From positions 151,449 through 215,448 of the forward strand of contig QAOA01000813.1 of assembly GCA_003255065.1 (NCBI GenBank): a stretch of DNA of 64,000 nt. The letters run 5' to 3'. A program made the translations under genes and the position numbers. The notes beneath the pieces were generated by a model. It made no database searches. It had not been told where the DNA came from and saw only the letters and a program-made list of their open reading frames with translations. This document shows positions 37,101-49,100 of the stretch, piece by piece. Numbering within the stretch: position 1 is the stretch's first letter; every line of letters begins with the position of its first letter. The DNA is from Cercis canadensis. Its lineage: Eukaryota; Streptophyta; Magnoliopsida; Fabales; Fabaceae.

Positions 37101-40100
37101 TCAGTATTGTTTAGTGACAATTGCTCCAAGTTGGGGAAGACCTAGTAAATCAATTATGGGAAAGTAAATCCATATGAGTTCCAATAAGTTCAAAAGTGGA
37201 AGAAAAAAGTAACACTATGCACAAGTTATGGAAAGGATATGAAGACAAACTTAATTATATATATTTGAAAAATTAAAAGGAAAAAAGAAAAGTATAATAA
37301 AGCAAAGGCTCCCTTGTGAAAAATCTGTGACTTTTAATACAAACGATATAAAGTGTACAGTGTCTCTAAGTGCTAAAAGATTTAGAGTAAAAATTAACAT
37401 TGTAAACAATAGGCGTAAGGCCTTTTCTTATTTTCATGAATGAATACTTCTCCTAAATCATCTTAAACAACAATTCAATCAATTTGGGGGTGTTTTCATT
37501 ATTTATTTATACTAAAAGATAAAATGTATTTAAACATATGATCATCTTACAATATCAAATATAATCTTTGATTTCTTCCTTCTAATTATTTAAAATGAAA
37601 ATGATGATGAAATTTTGAATTCTAAAAGTGACTTGCTTTTTTCTTTTTTCTTTTGATGAGGAGTTTAATTAAATAATTCTTAAAAATTAATAATATAATT
37701 TTGGTTTATCAATATTAAAATATAATGGAACTCATCATGTCGCTCTATTGTAATTATTTCAGTATCCGCTCCCTGTGTATGTATAATAACTCATGGTAAT
37801 TTCTTTAAACAAAAAAAAAAAAAAAAACACATCTTAAAGTGTTAGGGTGTGTTTGGTAGGAGAGTAAAATGAGTAATTAAATTTACTTTGTTTTAAGTAT
37901 GTTTGAATGTAAAAATAAATTGAGAAAAACTATTTAAGGGAATAATAAAGGAGAAAGTTTACTTCATCAATCCCTCATCTTTTCAAACTCTCCTCCTTTC
38001 TTCCTCTCTTCATCTCCTCAAATTACTAAGCATATAAAACATAATTAAATGTTTACACTCATTGTTGCACCTTGAAAAAATGATAAATGATAGTCCCTTG
38101 ATGTTTACCCCTTTACTCCTTACCAAATATGCCCTTAATGTTAATGCCATAACTCAATAATCACTATACACTCTGTTACGTTAAAAAAAATTGCACTACT
38201 TTTTGAGTGATTAAGTGTAATATGAAAATAGACACAAGGTTAAAATATGTTGCAAGTCCTTATAATTTGACCTAATTTTTAACCAAGTCTCTATAGTTGT
38301 GTCCAACATGGCGTCAACATGGCTGTTGAATGGCACACCTGGGTTAAAATCTGAGGGACCCAGCGACTTCCCTTGCTGAAAAAGGTAAATGGGTGGAAAT
38401 TTTAAGTGGATTCCTCTGTTTGGTTACTGAGAAAGCTTGGCAAAGAAAGGAAAATATGAAACTTTCTGGCCATTTCTGATGCTGGGTTTTTTCGCCTAAA
38501 ACGAGAGACAAATAGCAAGCATATATGTTACTACAAATAGCAAACATCAAAAACTTTTTGCTTCTGGGATTTTGCAGTTGCAAGCATCTATGAATCAGGA
38601 TTTCAACTTGAACCAGCAAATGCCCCATTTTAATCTTCCTCCTAAAATCTCTTTCAGTCCCTTTCTTTTCTTTACCATTGTTTCAAGCAAAGCTTTCTTT
38701 GAAACGATCAGGGTGGAGGAGAAGAAGAACCAAGGGGACAAAGTCAAGTCACGTGCAAAACATGTGTGTGCTAGGTGGGACTTTTCTTGCCACACTGAAG
38801 CCATGTTGAACACAACTATTGCCATGTGAATAAGATATTACTCATGTCATCGCTAAACTAATGGTGTTATAATTTAGGCTAACGACAGGGAATCTAATTA
38901 AAAAAAATTAAAGTTAAAGGACCCCAATCAAATGAAAAAATTATAAGGACCTGATTAAAAATTGGGTAAACTATAGGAATTTACAACAGATTTTAACCTA
39001 AACAATAATAAAGCCTACCTCAAACCCACAGATGACAAGCTAATGAACATAATTTTCTTATATTCATCGAGCAACAATTCTATTTTGCCTTAATAAGTGT
39101 AATTGTTAAGACACCAAGAAAAAATTGTTCATTGATATATAGACAAAAGAAATGGTCCCAAATCAACTTAGACAATCCGAAGAAATATTCACAAGCTTAT
39201 TCAGAGATGTATAATTAAGCAGCTAGCAAATATAACTTTTTAAGGTTTTTTTGGCTAAAAGGTATTTTAGTTACTTATTTCATTTATTGTTCACCGAAAA
39301 AATTATTAGACTGACAAAAATAGAAATGAACACTCTAAACGAAGAAACAAGAATTTGTACCTTTTCGACCAGGAAAATGGGCTGCTGAATTGAGATATCA
39401 AGACCCTCCTCTTGATGTGTTTCTTTGTAACTGAATAATTTTGTCCCAAATACATTCACTTCACTATTAATATAAACATTTAATCTCTTCAATACTGGCC
39501 ATTCTACCGTATGTTCTCCAGGGTAGAAGCTCTTGAGTTTGGGTACAAGCCAGATTTTCAAAGAGGTTAGTTTTGGGAACACAAAACTAATTGACATTGT
39601 TTGTCCTTCCTCCTTTGCCACAATTTCTTCAAACCCACAATTATCAATGTTCAACTCTTGAAGTTGCATTAAACCTTTTGCTATATTGACTGGGAACAGA
39701 TTTGTGAGCCTTCCACTCCCAAGAGCACTTACAACTTGTAAATTTTTGAAGCTGACAACACCTTGGTGATCTTTATTCCACACATTCTTCAAATTTGGTA
39801 GAGAAACTAGTGTCAGTTTTCTCAGCCGACTTACTAGTACGACATTTGTTTCTTCAATGTTTATTCCTTCAAAATCGAACACTACTTCTGCCGAGAAGCA
39901 GTTCTTAATTTCCAGCTCTTCCAAGTTGATCAAGGACTTGAGTACATTAAATGGTATAACATTCAAAAGAAAATTGCACGAGTCCACCACTAAAGATGTC
40001 AAATATTTAAACTGCTTGGTATGAACTTGGCTATGCCATACCTTCTCTAACTCAGGAAATTCTGATAATTTTGAAAGCTCAAAGCTACGAATTCCAACCT

Positions 40101-43100
40101 GCAGTAACAGTCAATGTATGAAATTATTTGGAGCACTACGTACAAATAACAAAATAGGCTCATGCATGAACTTTCAATTTACTTAAATACACCTATAATC
40201 GCCTGCAGCTTAAGTTTCGTTCAGTTTATGCTTCCTCAGTTTTGGATAAGCAAGGACATTATATGCAAATGTATTTACATGTAAGATATATTGTCCATAA
40301 TAAACATATTTTATAATAATAAACGTATTCTCATCAAAATATTTAAGTAGCCATGAATGCATACCATGTCAATGTACATCTTATGTATGGTTGCATTAAG
40401 AGTGCCTTCCCAGTACCATCCATCTCCTAGATCTCCTACTTGCACTCTTTGCATTTTTGGAGTGCTGGGGATTCCTTGAGAGAATGTTTTCATATAAGGG
40501 CACTGACTCACAGTTACATTTTCCAATGATGGAAATTTGAATTCATAGTTCCCAGAGGAGAAGCTTATCAAGCTTGATAACTGCTGAAGTTCCAGAACTT
40601 TCAACTTGCTAAATATAATCTCATCTCCAGCTTCATTATCAGCCTCATTTGCTACTATCTCTTTCATCATGCAGCATTCCTTTATTTTCAATGCTGTGAG
40701 TTGAAAAAGACCTTTTGCTGTTGAAGATGTTATCAAATGTAACAATCCATCACATTTCGATATTTCCAAATCTGCCAACTGATTGAAAGACACTGAAGAG
40801 GGCACTAAATTTATGAGGCTAGCACAATCCCATAAAGATAAGGATTGTAAACTCCTGAGACATGTGTCCAATTGGTTGTCTTCTTTACATATATGCTCCA
40901 ATTTAGGAAGTTCTCGTAGTGATAAATTTTTGAGCTGCAAATGACCATTGGCCTGTTCTCCTTCATTGGAGAATATCTCTTTAAAGTAACTGGACGCCAC
41001 AACAAGTTCTTCTAAATTGGGTATTCTTTGAACCAACCAATATGGAAAGCTATCCTGTTCTTCATGGAAGCATTGTAGTCCAAGGACTTTGAGCCTACGG
41101 AAGTGTTCTATGGAGAATTGACCAAGCCAGTCCATGATATCATCTTTATTGTTTAGTACCAATGACTCCAAGTTGGGGAAGACCTGGTAAAGTGATTATG
41201 CAAATGTAAGACATGAGCTTTTATGAAGGATAAATCTGTCAGTAACATTATGACAATGTGACCACCCAGTTTTATGCTCCAAAATCTCTATTCTCTTTTA
41301 ATTTTTACTCATTTTGTTTAACACAAATATCGTCAAATTCTCATTTGTTCTTTTTTAAGTGTGAAAACTAGACAAAACACTTAAGAAAATAAATTTCAGA
41401 AATTTTAACATTGAATTAAAACAATGGTTCACTTGTTATAACTCTCTCGCCTTTCCTAAAATGGCACAGGGTATAACATGTAATGGTGAAGGTCAAGCAT
41501 TTTAATAATTAACTATCCGACACTACTTATGATATATTTTAGGGATAAGCCAATAGAATGGTAAGACAAAATCTCTCTATTTTAAAAGGAGTATTTTTTA
41601 GATACTCTTGGCATTTATGTGGTACGTTATACCATATAGAAATAGTAAATGTGTGAATGACATGTGTACAAGTTAATTATATTCAAGTTTATTTTAAAAA
41701 ATGAGATAAATTATATTTTATATCTAATAAAATATAAAAATTACGTATGTTTTCTACGTCAGTGTGGTATGACATACTTATGTATAAATAAAATATAATT
41801 TATTTCTAACCATATAAATAAAAATTTGCTTTAAAAATTTTGTTAAAATTAATTTAGAAGTTATTTGAAAATATTAGTGTTTGAAAATTACGTCAATTTA
41901 TACTAATTTATCCAATATGAAAAATATTATTAGCATTTTCTGCGGCATATGATTTTATAACTTTTTACATAATTTTTAATTAAAAGTTGAATATTAATTA
42001 AAAGACCATATTGATAAAGTTTAAGGATTTTTTTTTTCTTTTATTGGAGGGTATATAATAAGAAGTTGTCTCTTTTTTCCTATTATCCATCCCACTTAGT
42101 TCTTATGTTATTTGAACTTATAACTTCTATGATAGAGTAACCAGTGCTCAACAATTAAGATGTAGTAATTTTGTAAGCATAATAACTCACTAAAAAATTT
42201 CTGATTCACTTTTAAACTAGAGGGACACGTTAAACACAAGTAACTAGAGGCATATAGTACCTTTTCAACTAAGAAGATGGGCTGCTGAATTGAGATATCA
42301 AGATTGCGTTCCCCATGTGTCTCTTTGAAGCTTAATAATTTTGTCCCAAATACATTCACTTCACCTTCAATAGAAATATTTAATTTCTTCAATACTGGCC
42401 ATTCTGTGGTATGTCTTCCTGGGTAGAACCTCTTAAGTTGTGGTACATCCCAGATTGTCAAAGAGGTTAATTTTGTGAACACAAAACTAACCGACATTGC
42501 TTGCCCTTCTCCCTTCGCCACAATTTCTTCAAACGCACAATAATTTATCTCCAACTCTTCAAGTTGTGTCAAACCTTTGGCGACATTGGCAGGGAACAAG
42601 TATGATAGTCTTTGACACTGAAGAGCACGAACAACTTGTAAGTTTTGGAAGGTAACAGCTCGGTGGTCCCTATTCCAAACATGCTTCAGATTAGGCAGAC
42701 CACTTAGTATCAATTTTTTCAGCTTAGTAGTTAGTATGACATTTTTTTCATCAATGTCTTTTCCTTCCGAATGAAACACAACTTCTGCGCTGCTGCAATT
42801 CTGAACTTCCAACTCTTCCAAGTTGATTAAGGCCTTCAGAACACTAAATGGTACTACAGTTGAAAGAAACTCACACCCGTCCACCACTACAGATCTCAAA
42901 TTTTTGAATTCCTTTGTAGAAACTTGGCCATGCCATAATTCTATTAACTCAGGAAATTCTTCTTGTTTCAACAGCTCAAAGCTTCGTAACCCGACCTGTA
43001 GAAGCCAATTATATACAAAAAAAAAAAAAAAGGAGAGTGAGAGAGAAACGATGTCTCTATGTGAGAGGGATATACAGAATTTTTGTAACTTTTACTTTCC

Positions 43101-46100
43101 TGTTAGTGTCTCCCATTACTATAACCAATAATCATGCGTTACTCAATTTGGATCATATCCGTGCATGAAAAATAATGTGGGAAGGGAGGAGGGAACAGCT
43201 GCATACCTTATTTGCATACATCTTCTGTACAGTTTTATTAAGGTCACCCTCCCAATACAAGTCCAGTTCTCCTTCTTCTACTTGTACATCCCGTAGCTTT
43301 GGTGTGATAGGGACTCCCTTAGAGAATATCTTCAAATTGGGGCATTCACATATAAGTGCATTATCGAGATATGGAAATTTGAAAGTATAATTTGCTGAGC
43401 AAAAGCTTTCCAACAATGGTAAATTTCTGAGTATTATAATTTTCAATTTGCTGAATGTAATCTCATGATCTAATGTTTCAGCATCAGCATTAATCTTGTC
43501 TGCTACTATTTCCTTTATCATTTTGCATTCCACTATCGCCATAAAGGTGAGTTGACCCAGGCTTTTTGCTGTGGATGATGCCACTAAATATAGCAGCCCC
43601 TCACATTTATATACATATAGTGATGTCAGATGATTGAATGCTACCGATGAGGGCACTAAGTTCAACAAACCAGAACATTCCATGACATAGATTTCTTGTA
43701 GATTCTTGATACATGGATCCACTTCATAACCTTCTTTGCATATTTGCTTTAATTTAGGAAGTTGCTCAAGTGATAAAACTCTGACCTGTATTGCATTTTC
43801 ATTATGTCTTCCCTCACCAGCTAGTTTCTCATAAAGGAATATCTCTTCAAATGAATTAAATGCCACAACAAGAGTTTCTAGATTGGACATTCTTTGTAAG
43901 AATGAGTATGGAAAACTCATTTGTACTTCCTGAAAGAATTGTAGTCGCAAAATTTTTATTTTGCTGAAGTAACTTTCTGAAAAGTCTGACATCCAAGTCA
44001 TTAGAGACTCATTGCAATCTAGTGTCAACTCTTGTAAGTTGGGGATTACCTGAAAAACCAATTGAAGCAAACTTGTTACAGATATAAAAATAATTAGCTA
44101 AGAATATGTATGTATGTGGTACTATGTACATATTCTAATACAAGTATATCAGCATTTATTATATTTACTTTATGATAAAGTTTACATACACAATCCATTC
44201 TACACCATATTTAATAGCAACTAATTATCATGATCCTGTTTTAAAAAAAAAAACTTAACTGAAAAATTAAATTGTATAATTGAATAAAGGCTTTGGTCAA
44301 CATGTTAACAAAGCTCAAATGAGGTGAGCCTTACTTTAAAATCAGCAGAAAGGATATTTAATAACAAATATATCATTTTGTCTATTAAGTATATTTTTTA
44401 TGTTTTAACTCTCAACCGTTGAAACAGAGCTACAAAAATTTCTTGACACAAATATTGATAAGTCTCTCATGTAATGAATATTTTCTAGTGGGTGACAAAA
44501 AATATATTTACGCAACTATCATTCTCTTAAAGTAGTCATTGTGAGTCGAATATACAATGATCAATTTGTTGTTTATGATGACCAATAGTCATCGTATGGC
44601 TTTCAGTGGTCATTATTAGGGTGTTCGCTCACAATAACAACTTCTGTCTCTCTCTTGATCAGTGGTTATCATTTGTTCACTAGTGATCATAGTATGATTG
44701 CTCACAATGATCACTTAAAAACAAATAGCGACCATTCTAATAGATGGGTAATTTTCATAGTTCATTTAATAGAAGTACCACCCACTAGGATATATTTTTA
44801 TTTCAGTTACCCCCAAAAAAAATATTTTTTACTTGAATTACTTACCAATAATTGTCTCAAAATTGTCTATATTAAAGAAAAAATGGAGATATTTATATTC
44901 TAGATGGAAACAAGGGAGTATCGTGAAAAATTGAAACAAAATGGTGTTTAAATGAAAGAAAAGTGGTGTTCAAGAATTTATTTCTTTCAAAAAAAAAAAA
45001 CTAACGGTGTTTAGAAAACAAAGAAAGCAGTGTTCCCAAAAGAAGTGGCACAAAAGAAACAGAAGTGGCGTCAAAAAGGGGAGAAAAAAAGTACTGTTAG
45101 AATTAAAATGAACTGGCATTGAAGAACACTAGAGAATTGAGAAATTGAAAAGAAAGATCATAGGTGTTGAAAGATCATAGGTATTGTTATGGGTATTCTT
45201 ATCTGTAAAATTAATATTGATGTTAGGCAGAAAGAGAATTGAGAAAAGCATTGATATTGATGCATGAATTCTAGAAACATTATAAATGACCGTAACATGT
45301 GCCCCAGAGGACCCTTAAATAAGGAATCTTAAAAGTGTAAAATGTAAAAAGATAGGGTACAAACCTGTTCAACGGAGCATGGCTGTTGAACGGAGGCTTC
45401 TGGTCCATCCTCACAATGTGACTCTCTGATCCTTGTATGTTTTGACCTAAAAATGTTCACTTCTTTGTGAAGATATACATAACTTAAGTTTCTTAGTTGT
45501 GGCCACTTTGTTGTATATCTTCCAGGGTAGAAGTCCTTGAGTTTTGGTAGATCCACTAGCCACATTAATGTCACTTTAGGGAACATAAAACTGATAGATG
45601 CATCTAGTCCTTCTTCCTTCGCAACAATATTCTCTAGCCCAGTACATGACTGTAACCTTAACTCCTGAAGTTGGGGAAGGGCTTTGGCAACAGAGGCTGG
45701 AAGCAGATATTTCAGACTTTGGCATTCAAAAGCAGTTATTATTGACAAGTTTTGAAAATCAAGAATTCCTTGTGGCTCTTTATTCCATACATGCTTAAGA
45801 TTAGGTAGAGAAGTTAAAATCAATTTTCTCAAGTGGCAATTGGGTACAGCATGTCTCTCTTCTTTTGTGATCCTCTCCAAATCAAATATTACCTCTACTG
45901 AATTACAACGTTCCACTTCCAGCTCTTCCAAATTGTTTAACAACTTCAGTAAGTTAAATGGTAGTACTTTTGAGATCCCTTTACAATGTGCTACTTTTAG
46001 AGTTTTCAAACTGCAGAATGATCCATCAGGAATTGGGCTATGCCATATCTCTTTCATCTGGGCAATCAATTACTTGCATTATTGAATCATCTTGGTTTGA

Positions 46101-49100
46101 GTGTAAGTATATGATATTATGGCAAAAAAGAAAAAAAAAAACATTGTATACAATATCTTTAGAAAGAAAAATATATATTCATAGGACCTAACAAGAGAAT
46201 TTCTAGAAATAATAACGAAGGCGGTAAAATACATCTCTCAAATTATTTGAACTTTTCATCTCAAATAAGAGGGATAATTTAAACACACCTTTCAACTTTG
46301 TGGCATTAACATTTACACCCTGTTAGCTAATTTTATTCTTGTTTTGGAAATGAAGACCTTAAACTTTTCGTGTACTTGAATTTAGTCATTATGTCCAAAT
46401 TTTGTCAAACAAAATTCACTAGTCATGTGACTTTCACAGATGTATTATGTTTTTCATTTATTTATCTCAAAAATTGAAAATACGTTATATGAAAATAAAA
46501 TAAAATCATATTAAATAGAAAATTTCCATTTTTTGATAAAAACCTATATAAGTATAAAAAAAAATAAAGATAATAAACTACCTCATTGCGTACAAAATGG
46601 CAAGTATTGTGTAAGTATGCATATAGAGCCACTAAATATTTCACAATATGATATGTGAAAACTATAAAAAGAAAGATAAGAAACTACCTCATCCCGAAGA
46701 GCATAATGGGGAATATTGTCCTCTGGCATAAGCCCATCCCATATCGCATTCAACTTATCCACATCAATGATAATCAATTTCTCCAAGTTGGGGAACGTAA
46801 CCTACATGTTACAACACATGGTCCACCATAGTAAAGGCAAAATAAAAATATTTTTTAAGAGCTATGAGTTATAGATGTTCTNAATGGGGAATATTGTCTT
46901 CTGGCATAAGCCCATCCCATATCGCATTCAACTTATCCACATCAATGATAATCAATTTCTCCAAGTTGGAGAACGTAACCTACATGTTACAACACATGGT
47001 CCACCATAGTAAAGGCAAAATAAAAATATTTTTTAAGAGCTGAGTTATAGATGTTCTTTGAATATCTACTTATTGAAGTTACATTAAGGTTTTGTTTAAT
47101 TTTTCAAATTTAGTTTCTACCATAAATGTAGCTATGCATTTCATAATTAAAATTGAATTTAAAAAGGAAAGTAAGTGAGAGAATCTAGTAAGTAATTCAT
47201 TGATTATAGTTTATTACTGTTGAGTTGTACGGCATGTGAGAATTTTAAATTCCTTTTTGATTAATTTGGCTGTTAATGTTTCTACAAAATTTTAGTATTT
47301 TTATATTAAAAATCTCAAAGAAATATAACAATGACAACAACAATACTAATTTATAGATCCTTCAAAAATTTATGTATCTTATTGTAATAGATTACTTCAT
47401 CTTCATTTTCAAAAAAAATAAAATACTCCATAATGTTTNTAATAGATTACTTGATCTTCATTTTCAAAAAAAATAAAATACTCCATAATGTTTCTCCACA
47501 ATAACCTAGTAAATGATATCAACATAAGAGATCATTCTATGATGTGCCCTTACAAAAGATAAAACAAAGTGTACAGTCGGTATTATTTGTAATTGTTTTT
47601 CAAAATATAATAATTTTCTTAGTATAACTTTTTCTCAAAACTGTATAAGTTTTCAAAAATTAATTTTTTTTTTTTTGCTAATAGATAAATAGTGAGGAGA
47701 GCAGCCTTTTATCACTAGGAGCATGCTACACAAAGCTAAAGTTCTTCCTCCAAAAATAAAAAATAAAAAGATAGTTACTATACTTTTTTCAAAAATTTAT
47801 ACTTTTGTTAAATCATTTATTTTCAAAAAAATTACAAATGACACCAGTGTACATTTTTATCCTATAGCAACATTGTCAATCCCTATAATGATCATCCAAG
47901 AAATCTTCAAAAATAAAATGTATTAGAAAAAAATTCAAAAACGTCAAGATGTCTTGGTAGACCCATACGTTTTTTTTTCTCAAGTAATTCTATCCTACCC
48001 CAAATTCCCCATGTCATGCTAGTTCATTGTATTTTTTTATACTCAAACTTGTTACATTAATACAATTGGCACATTTTTAGTTTCAATAGATCGACTTAAA
48101 ATTTTTTTTTATAAGGCTCACATGTTGATCTAGTCAAAACCAAAGTACCAAAAAAAAAAAAAATGAAAAAGATGTTGATATATTGAAATTCAATTGTGTA
48201 TCTGTGCTAGTATGACATAATGTGAGTCTATATAGTGTGTAAAATAGAAGTGAGGCAGGATAAGAAAATTGAGTCTACCAAAGAATTTCACCATGGATCA
48301 TATGCAACTCAAAGGAAAAATTGAAATAGGAAAGATTGTTAAGCATACCTTCTCACAGAAAAGTGCAACCGAAGTGCCAAGAACATTGCACCCTGGGATG
48401 TCACCAAGATCCTTTGCAAATGGAAAATAATTTCTTTGTTGAACACTCGAAGTTGAATTGCCTTCAGAATGGAAGCCAAGTAAGTGAGGAAGAGATCGTA
48501 ATGTTAAAGAGCATAACTTGGGAAAACGGAGTATGCCAGTAGCCTTTTCATCATCATAAACTACTCCTTCCATACGATTACATTCCTCAAGTTCAATTTC
48601 AAAAAGTTGTGGAAGACCTCTAGCAATGGAAGCTGAGAAGAGGCTCTTCAAGTTACCACAATTTTTTACTTTGATAATCTTCAGTCTGGAAAAGGATTCT
48701 CCTGTAAGAGGCCCACTGCATAACTTTTCTAGGTTCATTACATTTTGGAGAACCATTGACTCCAAGTTGGGGAAGAGATCAATAGCATGGCTGACCCCCA
48801 ATGAGTCAATTACACACTGAATTTCATCATTATCATTGACATTAAGATGCTTTAGTGGTGACAAACCTTCATTGTTTAGTGCAGGAAGAACATTTTTTGC
48901 TCCTTCCAATTTGCCAAAGTGCAATTCTTCAACGGTATCAAGCAGTCTTTTGACATCATCTCTCGAGTGAATGCTAGTGGTAAGCCAAAGTTTTAGGGTC
49001 CTTGAAGTTTCTGGCTCCGAGGACCAATCCCATACATTTCCTATGAGTATTGTGTACCTTTGAAGCCTTTCAAAGGGCAGGATTTTTGGCAACATTCTCT

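Larger units (their letters stand above)
37142..39360. other. Intron between beta-3 and alpha-3 of gene 2
   Basis: 2.2 kb. Longer than in gene 1 because of the insertion at 38238-38998; also holds the shared Tourist-like element. Confidence 0.6.

Noticed and set aside
46883-46981. Second copy of the small LRR exon
   Set aside because: It lies immediately after an N and repeats the preceding sequence, so it is an assembly overlap.
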